This document shows positions 49,761-61,843 of a stretch of DNA of 64,000 nucleotides, one piece after another. Numbering within the stretch: position 1 is the first letter of the stretch; every line of letters begins with the position of its first letter. Origin of the DNA: Varroa destructor. Taxonomy: Eukaryota; Arthropoda; Arachnida; Mesostigmata; Varroidae. The stretch is from the NCBI RefSeq assembly GCF_002443255.2, contig NW_019211455.1:53778801-53842800 (forward strand), read 5' to 3'. The position numbers and the translations under genes are program-made. The notes below the pieces were generated by a model, which was given only the letters and a program-made list of their open reading frames with translations, ran no database searches and was not told the origin of the DNA.

Positions 49761-52700
49761 TTAAGTGATGTCATAGAACAGAAGACGAATTTGGTACGTT
49801 ACAACATGAATATGTATCATACAGGATGCAAGAGACCTGATAAACTATATCCAGAGTATGTAAATTAACAGACAATAATGTCTATACGAAAGGGTGATAC
49901 ATGAGAGCTGCTATGGGAGAAGTACCTCACAGCTATGCTGCATCTGCGGGTCTGAAAGTGAACGGTTATTTTAGAGCGACACGTGTTTTACTGATAATGA
50001 ATATTATTGTCATTCGTTAATTAGCTAATTAGCAAATGGGCTGTGTTTCCAGTATTTGACATAAATAGTGTAGGTCTTTCGACATTATATTAGGTCAGGA
50101 TATGTGGCCAAACTCACTTCGGGAGAGGATATCCTTAGGTCTACCAAAGTTAGCAAGAATACCGTTTGAAAAAAACATACATCTATCGCCACTGAACGCC
50201 CATATAATCGTGAATCTACGCCTGCTTAATTCCATCCATTCAAACGATAATATCAGACTTATTCTTGTCTAAGGTTGACCCTGCGTCGACCACGAAACAA
50301 TATACGCTTTGTGATCTCGGCGTGTATTGGGGTGTACATACAGAGTACGTGTTAATTACGCTAATCATTCATCTAACAGCTATAATAATATTGCACGCTC
50401 GAATAAGATTACAACGGGTTTTCGCCGTCCGTGACGGAACGACCTAAAAGCTACGTGGTCTGTCGCTTTTAGATTACGCTCTAACAGTTGCTGCCGTATT
50501 TAATGAAGCTCTTCTCATCATTGGGGCTCATCTGCAAAAGCCCAATCTCAGCCGAAGTGTTTTCTTACAAAAAAAAAAAAAAGAGTAACGAAGACGAGGA
50601 CAGCTATCGCTGCTAACAAAAAAAAAAATAGACACCTTAATATACTCGCGTTCATTTATTCGGTGAATGAGCTGTGTGAATTTCGATCGTGAACCGTTAG
50701 GAATGAATATTTACAATAGAACAACAGTATAGATCAATACAATTTTATGTGAACAATTCTAAAAACTAGCCAAGCACAATTCGTCTTCTTTTTTTTGAAT
50801 GCGGAAGATTACGGGCGAATATAAACACCGGTGTCAAGTTCAAAAAAGAGCGCCAGTTTGAGTAATCCCGCAAAAATTCAAATTGTTTTCATGTGGTAGG
50901 ATCCTTTTTTGGGTTAGCTTAACACAGTTATTTTGAAAGCGAACGCCTTCTTAAATCGACTGCGCACCGAAATAGTTTCTATGCGTATACATCCTATATC
51001 AAACGAAAGCTGATTGCTCCAGGCCTCAACACAGGCAACGAGTATTCGCCAAAGACCGAGTCCGACCTGAGAAGCTTGCGTCTTCGTTCCAGGGAAGGCG
51101 TCCCATCACAGGACAGAGGATCCTCACCACCTTTTGACTTCAAAAGGCAACGATACTAATAGTGTCTGCTGACAGGCCGGCCACCGGGCGCTCAAGATGG
51201 ACTTAAGGGGAAAAGCCTCGGAAAATTACTTTGTCTTGAATTTACTTCTCATTCGGCGACCCATCTTACCCGCTAACTACTAGGAATATTTCGGCACTGC
51301 GCGACACCAGAAGAACCGGTCCTCCTGTGGTTTTTCCATTGTCACCGTTCGCTGCCTTTTTCCCTTTTCCTTTTTCACCCCCTTCTACTTCTCTCGTTCT
51401 TCCAAAAATTTCCCTGAGCTGTCGACCTTCTGGTCTCGCCCAGTACGACCCCTTGCCTCCACAAGGGAGCCGGTACCACTCCATTCCCGCTAGTTTACTC
51501 ATACTTGGCTCTCTGCTTGCAGCGGTACAATAGCTGCCTTTGGACATCGGCTGCTCGCCCCTGTTTCTAGCTGGCGCACGCTCACCCCCTTTTCTCTATC
51601 CACTCTCTCTCTTTCAAACATTCGTCACCTTGAGCTATCAAATCCCTGTGCACGTTTACCAGAGGTTTACGATGGATTGATCTGCCGGGCCACGTTGGGA
51701 TTGAACAGGTCAAAGCACAGCCAGGCATAGCCGGGAGCCGCAATCTCACGCAGTAGGGCTGCTAGTCAAGACGGGTGAAGGGCTTAAATCTGTTGCGACG
51801 GGAAGTTTCCACGCTTTTCCACTGGGTCTCGGCATCTCTTTTCAGATCCCGTAAATTTCGCACATTGGCCCCTGTTTCGAAAGTTTTAGTAACAGCGTAC
51901 GCATACATCTTCACATGTGCGATATAGCCATGCACCAGTATTTCACCAGGCACATTATTGAATATGTATTAAAAGTACGACTGGAAGAAGATCAAGAATT
52001 TATACTAAGCGTTCGATTACATATGGTTAAACGCTTTAGTTTTAACAAGTACAAGTAGCGTATTTAGATTATATATAGATAAGCATATCAACGACTTGTT
52101 CGCTTATTCCGCTTACATCTACTTGCAGAGGGGTATCCTATGTTTGCGTGCCACCTAATATTAACTGGTTGCCGGCACACGTGTACTATGATACCATTAT
52201 TACTATTCTGGGGCCCAACTGAGGTGGCAGGGGCGATACATTATCTGCATTGGGTCCAATGCATTGTATTGGACGCTTGTACTAATGAACCGCCGGCGAG
52301 AACGCGGCCTTCCTGCATTATTCCTCTTTTGCGTCCTTCGTAAGACTACTCTCTGATCGCAGCTCGAAACGAGGACAGTATCTCGTCTATTCGTATGATA
52401 TTGCTATAACGCATTCATCAATTGCCTATAGCTATCTTTTATAAAGGTATAGGCCGCTAGCGTTCCTGGCTTATACCGCTTGGTGCCCTACTAGCCCAAT
52501 CTTAACTACTTTAAATAACTGTTATAGTGGGCCGATACAGCGATCGGCTGTGTCCATATTTCGAATTTTATCCTGTACATTGGGATCCACAAGAGTAAAG
52601 GACAATACGACAGGAGCCCCGAATCTCAGTTTTCGTGCTGCATAGCCGACAGAGCAAATATCTATATAGTACAATCCAAATCGCTTGAATAAGTACTGGG

Positions 52701-55700
52701 AATCCCTTAGAATAGGTTCCCTATCGCAGGTGAATGCAGGCCGGGGCCTGTAGATTCTTGTTGCTACTAAGTAAATTGTATGTGTATTGGATAAGGTTGT
52801 TGTGTCACCATAAGACAATGTCCATAGCAGGAAGTAACGTGTTCCGGATTAGCTCGGAGCCTTGACTGAGAAGTTGTGACCTGTGGGTTGACGATACATA
52901 CAGTTTTTGGTGGATATCATCCCCACTTCTACTACATACTCGCAGCGATAGTCTGAATCCTGCACAATACTATCGGAGACAGACAAGCATATATATATGG
53001 CAAATCTTACATAGGTTGACTACAGATCTGCAGATCGTACTCACGTCTGTTTGTTCTCTAACTGGATAACTACCTAATACAAACATATCAGAACGTGCGA
53101 ATAGGAATCGTAATTAAGGTTTAGTCGATATATAATGCTTTGATATATTCAGAATGAAAGGGACTAAGCCATAGTGCTCCGCGGGGAAGCGTAATATAGT
53201 ATACATAGTTACAACATATTTTACGGTATAAGCATGCCAGCTATAGGGTTTTTTGATTTAGGCTTATTTCTATTGTTACTATTATTCACAGCATTACTAT
53301 TATAGCTTTTTAGACGGTGTTTATTGCCTGGAACCATTGAGTATATGACGTATATCTAATAATCTACAGTGTTCATAACAAACGCACAGGGTGCGAACGT
53401 GTGTTACACAGAAAAAGAACAATCGCAATTACGAATCGAGAACTAGAAAAAAATGTCGAATCTTACGTGAGTGGCATGATGTCGGTTAGAAGAAAGCTTT
53501 CCATTCCGCGGACACGACGTCTCACACAAACTGCTGAAAATCTATTCGATCTCAGCAGAAACATCGTTGCTACGGCTAACGCACCACTATTCGCCGTAAC
53601 AGTCAGAATTTTTGCTTCGTTTTTCTTATATCTTTCTCCGAATGTACCTATCCGACTACGCAGTAGTCGAGCAACGATTCGGACCCCTTACTTTCGACTG
53701 ACGGCCCGACCAGCTGCTGAGAAAGTTCCCACTCCTGCATTGGACTACCAAGCAGGTCCGGTCTGCTTAAATTCTGATTTTGACTTGACAAATACCCCTG
53801 AAGCACCCGTTCCCACATTCCAAACACCTAGAAGCCCCACTTCCCTTTCACCTATTTGCCTCCGCATATGTATAGGGTAGATTTGAGAAGTCCAGCTTCG
53901 ACATGTTAGAAGATGTGTTGGACGTGTTACTGCTACTGCTGCTGCCCTAGTTTATTCGCGTATCTTGCGTGACTCATCTATATTTCGGCCGTAAGTTGGG
54001 GGTGGGCAGACAAGTAGCACTTGGGGTGGCGCGACAGCAAAAGGGCATTTTAAATCACTCAACTCAATTTGCTATATCGCTCAACTCGAGTCGCTATATT
54101 TCGTCGGACTGGTGGTCGCCTTTGACTCAGCTACTCGAAGTGGCCACGAAAGCCAAAAGACCAACCGCCAGCGGAGAGCAAGCACCGGTCGCGTACCCAC
54201 GTATACCTTCTTATCCTTTGAGTGGTAGAAAGGACCGGACTACTATAAGAAGGGCGAACCTTTAATAATAAAGCGCTTAAGGCTTTAAAAGTTCTGTCGT
54301 ACGTCTGACAAAAGCAGAGAAATATAGTGGATGCTCATATGCATTTCTATTGAGCATTGTAGCTTTGCATCTTACCTTAATTACAATTGGTTCGCTATAG
54401 ACTTTATTATAGTTTGTGATGTTGGCAGGGAAACTAGGAATGCCTGAGACACGAATTGTTTATGATACAAGTACATATAAATACTGCCGGTACAGGCTGT
54501 ATTACTGTAGGAATTTGGCGTTTCTCTATGTGATATTGGCGCGGCAAGATTCCCTGTAGTGTACACGCAGACATATATGTATATATCGGAAGGTTCGGAA
54601 GATACCGCGAGCGCTTTGTTCGGCTGATATATTACTCCGCAGAGGTCGATAAACAGTAATGTACACGTGTGGTCCCGACGTGTAACGGAATCCATTGTCT
54701 CGCTGTCCTACTGGTTTTTCAAGGGTGCCTGTATTTTAGTTTTTTATGCATTGTATGTATGACTATTCAGCCAGAATAGATTTCCTCGTTACTTTGTTCT
54801 ATACAGATAACCTGCTCATTTGTTTACTATGTCATAGAATGGACTGATATAGCTAATAACTCGTAAGGCGATTGTTATTATAATTATGATAACTGTAATT
54901 GTTGATATTATTGCAGTCCCGAATCAGTCGGACCACAGGGACAATATCGTGTACACGTAAACGAAAAAAGGACAGCAGGGTTAGAATTGAATCATTCAAG
55001 CACGCAATTCCATCATTACATTTCGTAACACATAGTCATACGTAACGGAAGGCACTTTGTGGCCCAGAACTAATCGACTTGTTGCTGTTACAAATTCGCA
55101 TACCCCACTAGAACGTAAATACATGTCGTTTGGCCAAGCGCACACAATCTGCTGCAGTTAGGACTCTCTAATTGTATCGTACGCTTTATCTGTATTCTAT
55201 TTGTTTGTATCTGTGTCATTTCGAAACGCCCCTGTAGTTTGACTTGTCGCTTACCCGAGGACGGGCACGTCCAAGCCATTTAACGCCAATAAACCAGTCC
55301 GCGTTGTGCTTCCTTGTTCCTCTGTGTCGGAGAGCTCAGTGCACCACGTATAGTGTACAGCTTTGTTAAGCACACCTCCTACGCGTTCTTGTGTTCGTTC
55401 CATACGCTGCAGTCGGTCCTTGGTACTCCGGCCCTAAACACCGCCTTCATTCAGCCTCCGGTTCAGTCTAAGCTCTTTCTAATCACGGTGGCTCCTTAAC
55501 CGTTGCCAGCTCTCTTGCAGCCTCTCGATAAAAGCAAGCTTAAGTAACAATTATCGCATGCAGTGCTGCCATCCGCCTTAGCAGGGCAAGCTTGATTTTG
55601 TCGTGGGCACCGTACGCCTCTGTTCGCTGTCTAAGTTGTAGCTCCGTAGTGAGTATAATCAAGCGATTATGGTTGGCTAACCACACACAGATCATGTAAT

Positions 55701-57117
55701 CATCCCTTGCTAGAGCCCGTGGCGGAAGTAGTCGGCGGTTATAGTTGAGGCATGTGTGCGTGGCGAGAAAGGGGAACACGCACTTGGGGGTAGTAGCGTT
55801 GAATTGTCGTTATTGTTTTTCATGTTGGAGCTAGGGAGACCCAAGAGGAACGCAGCAGATTAAAGTTTGCCGTTCCTAGCCAAGGTCGATTTTAGGGCGG
55901 AGACACTCCTAGGGCTGCTCCTACTATCGGCCTAGCTCACTTTAGTCTAGTCCAACATAATCTAACCCAATTCATCCCACTCGAAATGCTTAAAGGACGC
56001 TCACAGTTTGACCGCCTGTTTTAATGTGCGTACCCGTCCGGCTAGAGCGTTACGTACTTCGCGCTGCATCAGTGACCGACGACTAATATAGCCATGAGAC
56101 CCTGTGTTCATATGAAGACACACATACATACCCAGATCTCTATATACGTGAAATGTACACCATGAGCAAGGAGAATTTCGTATGGAGGCCAGCAACATGG
56201 CAACCGAATTATGTAATAATTAACTACGTACAGGGTCACGGGACACTCAAACATACATACACGAGCATAATATACACACTTGAACGGTCCGGGTAGGCGC
56301 GCTAAAATCACATCTTTTCCCGCTTTGGGTGCAATGCGTGCCCACTTCAGTGAAGCTAGAGTATATAGACTACTAAGACGCGAGAGAGTTATATGAAGTG
56401 GGATTGTACGGATGATGGCGACTGCAGGGAATGTGGCGGGCAGTAGTTCCATAAACAGTGCGTTTGTACCTTCGTGCATTTTTAATTACACCGTTAAGCG
56501 CTTAATGACCGTCAGGCACCGCGTTTATTATAATACGCACACGTAACGATGGGAAGAAAAGGGAAACGGACGAGGAGAAAAACGAAATGAGTTGTCCTAT
56601 CTTATAGAATACAACACCACGTTCTTTAATATGGTATTATCCATATTAAGCTACCACATAGCGGAAGCGATTCAGATTACCAGAATATTCGTAGCAGACG
56701 CTTGTGAAGGTTCTTGTTGCCTGCGAGGCTATGACGTCGTGACTTGTAGTTATTGATTGTTTTTTTTTTATGGGTAGCTTTAACGAGGACATTCTATGAG
56801 ATTTTCGCCAAGTTCCAGTTCGTAAGTGAGTTAAATGATTAGTAGGTACTTGTAATTCTAGACGGTGCTACTGGCGTGGACGTGAGCGAGAATCATAGTG
56901 TGGCTATGATCAGCTTGCGAAATATCATTTTCAGTAAATACCCATTATTCGATACGTTGATTTAATACGGTAGTTTAGCTTGTATTTTGTTAATTGATTT
57001 CACGATCCACTAAAAACAGGCAAATGTGTTCCGCCTACCCAACAAGATTCATTGCACCGCGTGGGCGTATCTAATCCAGCCAGTTCCCCAAAGTTGAACT
57101 GGATGTGTCTGTTAATT
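49761..57117. other. Mostly non-coding region upstream of the CUB/LDLa gene
   Basis: It contains a long pyrimidine-rich tract on the plus strand (about 51326-51420). Minus-strand frames of 60-120 codons at 51953-51762, 55779-55540 and 56479-56108 have a fairly normal residue mix but no fixed splice sites. Nothing is recognised as a known gene. Confidence 0.4.
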
Positions 57118-57491
57118 TTAGGTTCCCAAAAATGCTGCTGGCTTCTTCATGGTCGTCCTTTCTGCTACCTTTCTGTCGATACGTCTCTTCTGCCTGAAGA
57201 CATGGTGTTGCCCTTGTGAGTCATTTTTCCTCGGATCTCCGGTAAACAGGTTGCCGAATTGTCTCGATCCATAACTGGCCATACATCTTTTCGTTTTACG
57301 TGACTTCCTGTCAGTGAACAACGACTCCAACGTCGCGCCAACAGCCAAGTCCAGTGGACGTCGACGTTCTGGAATAGGACGCGATAGGAGCTGGCCTCGA
57401 AGCTGCTCACCACGCTTGTAGTGGAAAAGTCGCCCGCGGGGATACTTGTATTCCTCAACGGTAGCATGGTAAGGGCAAATATGTACAACCA
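57118..57491 (-). CDS. Candidate terminal exon, basic protein C-terminus, unknown gene
   Basis: Acceptor aacctccatccttccatcca, then cgcggaatacag|TG, in phase 1, followed by 123 codons to TAA at 57120-57118. The peptide is rich in Lys and Arg, with YKYPRGRLFHYKRGEQLRGQ near its start and a long charged tail. Codon use looks coding (many C/G third positions) compared with the AT-rich flank. ATTAAA at 56966-56961 could end the transcript. Joined to 58055-57951 through matching phase 1 ends, it would form the 3' part of a gene. I do not recognise a domain. A chance frame in a GC-rich patch remains possible. Confidence 0.35.
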
Positions 57492-57950
57492 CTGTATTCC
57501 GCGTGGATGGAAGGATGGAGGTTAACGGATACCGGCGCTGGTTAGGTGGAATATAACCTATGAATAAGTTATATACGTCAGCGTTTAGGGATTTCAATGA
57601 TAGGTACGAGCTTCTTGTCTGGACTCGGAGAATGTCTGGGTACCAGAGGCTGTTATGTTGCGGAGACGCTCAAAGCCTCTTTGTTACTGACATCGGATAG
57701 CAATGCTGCACACCGGAAGGCAATTTCAAGGAGATAAAGATGCGGAAAACCGGTGCTATTACTTGTGAAAGACGAAAAGATTGATGGGGGAATAGAAAAA
57801 AAAGAACTTTCTAAACAGGTCTGACGCTGGTCGCGCCGCCTTGCAGCAGGCCTTGTTTAGCCACCTTATGCCGGTCTTTTCTGCACAGTGTACGCCGCTA
57901 TTTGTGTCAGTAAAGGGACTTCGAGACTGGTTCCTGTACTGACCATTTAC

Positions 57951-58055
57951 TGTACAGTTGTCCCTCGTACCGGATGAACTCGACGCCTAAACCTGCTTTC
58001 TGCTGCTCGGCCTGTCCGCGATTGGCGGCGCACCATGCGATGCTGACTGGACGCG
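57951..58055 (-). CDS. Candidate internal exon, unknown gene
   Basis: The acceptor is excellent (ttctcctctcctttttcgac then ctgcctag|CG) and the donor is moderate (TACA|GTAAAT). The 105-nt exon enters and leaves in phase 1. It encodes 34 full codons of ordinary composition, ending GVEFIRYEGQLY. The neighbouring frames here are also rather open because the DNA is GC-rich, so openness alone is weak evidence. The case rests on splice-site quality and on the exact phase match with the next candidate exon at 57491. No homologue recognised. Confidence 0.3.
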
Positions 58056-59826
58056 CTAGGCAGGTCGAAAAAGGAGAGGAGAAGACTGAACACATCCCAG
58101 CGTCGAGCCATTCGCGCGTGAGGTGGCATGCCACCCAAAGATGCCTCGTCGTTGTCGACACTGCTTAGATTTTTTCCTCCTTTGGGTCAAGACACCATAT
58201 GGAGGCTGGCGCTAGCATATGTGATGTTTGTGAAGTAGCGTAGAGAAGAAGTAAGAGGTATATTCATCCCGTCCCCCGTCCCCGCTTGTTCAGGACTGTC
58301 ATTGGTCTACTAAATGAACCAGAGGAAAGGTTGACTATTACCAAATGTTACGACGGTTCATTTGAGCTAGGTTAACTGTATTTGGAGCGAGTGGCAGGTA
58401 TACGAAGAGCACATTGTTGAAATGGTAGCACATCTGCGAAGTTCAGAAACAACATATTGCAACATAGGGTACGCGGTACAGCTCGTTCAACTTTACGTTC
58501 ATATTTATAAGATCTTACCGCATATGGTGTATTTTCACATCGAGCAGGCTACACTAACTAGCGTGTTGCCAGAGGGAATAGCGACGCGTAAATATTTGCC
58601 TATTAGTAATTTGGTGGGATACGTAATGTGTCGCTGAATCCATAAGGCTATGCTTCGCTTTTACTCGGTGCCGTTGATTGCTTCAGGACTTTGCTTATGC
58701 GTTACAATAGAGTGTTGGCAGAAGGTCGTTTTGTTATGATTATTCTGGACCAACTCATCCCGCTGTCTGTTCTTTCTGTTTCGCTTCATGTTCTCTATTT
58801 TCTCGTATTTAACATATTCTTTTTGTACAACAGATCGCATTGTGCGATCGTAGGCTATCACATGTTACATAGCTATTTTACTATGCTATTACAATACCTT
58901 CAACTACCAGTAAGTGCTTTCACAGAAATTGACCCCGTAGAACAGCTCCACGCATTCTGTGTTCGCTACCTAACTTTTGCGTCTGAACCAGTTTTTTTGA
59001 CTTTTTTTTTTTTTTTTGCAGTTCATAGAAAGTTAAACTTGCCAAGGTAGTAAGAGTCCTTGTCCTTCTAGAGGAGCAATATATATATTCTATAAAAACT
59101 ATCGTAAGTTTAGTTATATAAAACAACGTATTTCCGTCTATATGCATATGTTACGGTTTTTTTTTTGTCTTTGTAATTTATTAACAAAATTTCTCGTAAT
59201 TTCAAGAGATCATGCTCAAATGCAAATAGGAACTTCTATAGCGTAGCGATAAATAAAGGATATATCAGTCAACTCGTTTACGTGCTACCTAATATTTCTA
59301 GGCCCGTTCTAGCTTACCACCGTATTGCTTTCTGTATGATGTTCCTTTACCCTTCCATTGTGAAACACGGTTAATGCGTTCATCCACTAAGCACGAATAC
59401 AATGCACAACGATTGTTATACTGGTTTACTAATAGTGCGCTAACAGTTTGTTTATTGTCGGCTGGCTGGATCAGTTCTGACATCTCGATTGGCTTTTTGC
59501 TAACGCTTTTTCCGTCTGACCAATACAGCGCTGCTTAAGAACGAAATGGACCCAATATCGACGCGACCCGTTTCGTCCCGTCTGATCGCGTCATGTCGAC
59601 CTTCGCCATTCGGTCTAGTCGGGTTGACGTTGCCAGCTACGAAAGTCTCTGTTAGCAGTCGGTTCGGCGTATGCCCGCTTACTTTTCTTTTTTCTTTACG
59701 CTTCACCTCAAAAGGATGTATTTCCAAGCAAAGGTCTACATAAACACTAGACGAAACGAAGACCCATAAACCTATACCGCTTATGCCAACCCATTTGTGT
59801 GGACCCGGTTTCTTTCTTAGCCCGCG
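58056..59826. other. Spacer between candidate minus-strand exons
   Basis: A poly(T) run at 59002-59017 followed by GCAG resembles a plus-strand acceptor, but no credible exon follows it. A minus-strand frame at 59727-59500 is hydrophilic and stop-free but may only be 3' UTR of the 60018 candidate. Confidence 0.35.
59451..59456 (-). terminator. Candidate poly(A) signal AATAAA
   Basis: AATAAA on the minus strand, about 370 nt after the stop of the candidate exon at 60018-59827. Confidence 0.3.
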
Positions 59827-60018
59827 CTATGTAGCGAGTCTTTTATCAACGAGGGTTCCAGAGCACGTTAGCTTCTTCCACTCGCAGGCGATGTCAGGAA
59901 GCAAATCGTCATCCATCAATTTCGTTTTCGGTCTAACACGCCTGTCGTGTCCTAGTACTTTTTGCCCCTGAGATTTTTCGGAGCGTCCGCAAAACTCTTC
60001 CAGCGAATGTACTTCCAC
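59827..60018 (-). CDS. Candidate terminal exon, unknown product
   Basis: A very strong 3' splice site (cttgttttctttttcaaagc, then tttcaccatag|GTG) opens directly into a 63-codon frame that ends in TAG. The peptide is charged and non-repetitive, with LEEFCGRSEK near its start and IACEWKKLTC near its end. There is no good donor inside it, and AATAAA follows at 59456-59451, which fits a last exon with a 3' UTR of nearly 400 nt. The upstream exon (a phase-0 donor is needed) was not identified and could lie in or beyond the assembly gap. No family recognised. Confidence 0.35.
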   Translation of the reverse strand: MEVHSLEEFCGRSEKSQGQKVLGHDRRVRPKTKLMDDDLLPDIACEWKKLTCSGTLVDKRLAT

Positions 60019-60494
60019 CTATGGTGAAAGCTTTGAAAAAGAAAACAAGGGAGTGTCATGAGGCTTTAGGGGCCGTAGAAAGCCTGTTCAACTAGAAAAG
60101 TTTGACCACAATTCTGAAATGGTGTGAACAATTCATTTCTCACCTCGTTATCTGACTCACCGGTGAACCAAAGAGTTTCGTTCTAACCGTTTCACGAAGC
60201 TCGTTCTTAAAACCATCGTCAATGTTTTTTTCTAAGGAATAAAAAAGGTGGGCAATTTTTCCCTTGGACCTTTCGATCCAACCTAGGCATAGAACAGTCA
60301 GAATTACGGTTCCCATATGCTACGGAAGACAAAGAAGACCAAGAATTAGGCGAGAACTTGAGAATAGCTTAGCAAGGGAAGATACAATAAACTAAGTTAC
60401 ATCAACGTATAATATATTTGCAAAACGTGACAAGACCATACGTACATCTAAGAGTGGTTCGTGTGTGCGATCCTATGTCTCTATTTATTTGAGT

Positions 60495-60594
60495 NNNNNN
60501 NNNNNNNNNNNNNNNNNNNNNNNNNNNNNNNNNNNNNNNNNNNNNNNNNNNNNNNNNNNNNNNNNNNNNNNNNNNNNNNNNNNNNNNNNNNNNN
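60495..60594. other. Assembly gap (100 N)
   Basis: Exactly 100 N, a conventional placeholder length, so the real gap size is unknown. The right edge is an AT repeat (atatatactttatag), a likely cause of the break. Candidate minus-strand exons lie on both sides. Confidence 0.97.
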
Positions 60595-60748
60595 ATATAT
60601 ACTTTATAGGTAGAATAGAAGACGAGAGGAAATTGCATGAGGAAGGGTCGCGAGAAAAAGAGAGCGCGAAATGAGGAGCTCGCTCCTGAATACGGTTGAA
60701 CAGGTTCTTCTCTGTATATAATGAGTGAAGGCTCATGGTGGAGAAAAA

Positions 60749-61008
60749 CTATAGAGTTAGCACTGAGGAATACGCACGCCCAGCAACGTCTTGCTCTTCC
60801 TCATCCGTCTCAATGTTAGCCGTTCGTGAGTGTGTTCTATCTAAATTGACTTGTGGCCCATTTCCGGGCAAACTTCCGCCTACGTGTGGTTGTTAATCAT
60901 GCGAAGCAGCGGCCGGTAGAGGCGGCAGCATCAACGATGCCCCCGGAAGACTAGACGTCATAGATGTAGGCGAAACACCGGTTCTTGGATCTTGAAGAAG
61001 GCGGCGGG
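60749..61008 (-). pseudogene. Coding-like frame broken by one TAA, unknown
   Basis: After an acceptor-like site (aatcttgttcag|CC) the minus strand reads 85 codons with only one stop inside, TAA at 60895-60893, then TAG at 60751. The peptide is Ser/Pro/Leu-rich before the stop (SLPGASLMLPPLPAAASHD) and acidic after it (NIETDEEEQDVAGRAYSS). The same frame holds on both sides of the stop, as in a single-base nonsense change. Alternatively the TAA lies in an intron: gattaac before cacacgtag|GC could be a branch site and acceptor. It sits 150 nt from an assembly gap, so sequence error is also possible. No family recognised. Confidence 0.25.
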
Positions 61009-61789
61009 CTGAACAAGATTGGGGTGATGTACTCACAGGGACAGCTTTGCCCCTACGCCACAGGGTCCTTCCCCAAAAACGTCCAAACGAGGTTGGTTCT
61101 ATCCCTCGTGTCGGCTAACGGTACTTTCGGGGTTCGAAAAAAGCCCGCTATATATTACCTTTTCAAGCGTTTCTCGAACGCGCTCCGCGTTATAGGTTGG
61201 TTAGAAGCTTACTTCGTGGCTTTAGATTTAGCGTTTACTTGCAGAAAATTGAGCGAATAACATGAGCTATTCAAGAATTCTTTCTTGCTTGCAAAACCTT
61301 GTTTATTATCATGTCGAATGACGAGAAATGGAGTAAACATTGATGTTTCTGTGCGTACGGAACTTTTCATAAATAAGAGATTATATAAAAATATATATAC
61401 GCCCACCAATCAAGCTTCGCAGCTCACTTCTCATTACAAATAATTCTTTATATTTTTCTACCGTGAATTATCTACAAGCCTTGAAATGGTAATCCAATTT
61501 AGAGTATTTCTATCTCTAGCCGCTTTATAGCAAACACCCAACCTCGTCTCCGAATACAAGAGGAAAATATTCCTGCCGTTCGGGAGAGATCGGAAAAGCC
61601 CTACAGTGAAACAATGTTGATCGTTACCTGTTAATTAATTTCTAGTTTCAGCTGGCTCAAAGCTGTCGAACCAGGCACCCCGTCAATGCCCTGTCCGAAT
61701 AAACATCGACGGCTACAGCTGCTAGGAAGCTTGCCATCAAATCTTGGCCTCTAAAGGCCTAAGCTGGCCTCTTAACTCAAGGACACTTG

Positions 61790-61843
<54 letters not shown>

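Noticed and set aside
51266..51547. 93-codon Gly/Glu/Lys-rich minus-strand frame
   Set aside because: It is the complement of a pyrimidine tract, so its residues follow from simple sequence.
59002..59021. Poly(T)-GCAG as a plus-strand splice acceptor
   Set aside because: The frame after it is short and unremarkable, and T runs before AG are common in AT-rich DNA.
60402..60736. Reading frames crossing the N run
   Set aside because: They exist only because N codons are not stops.
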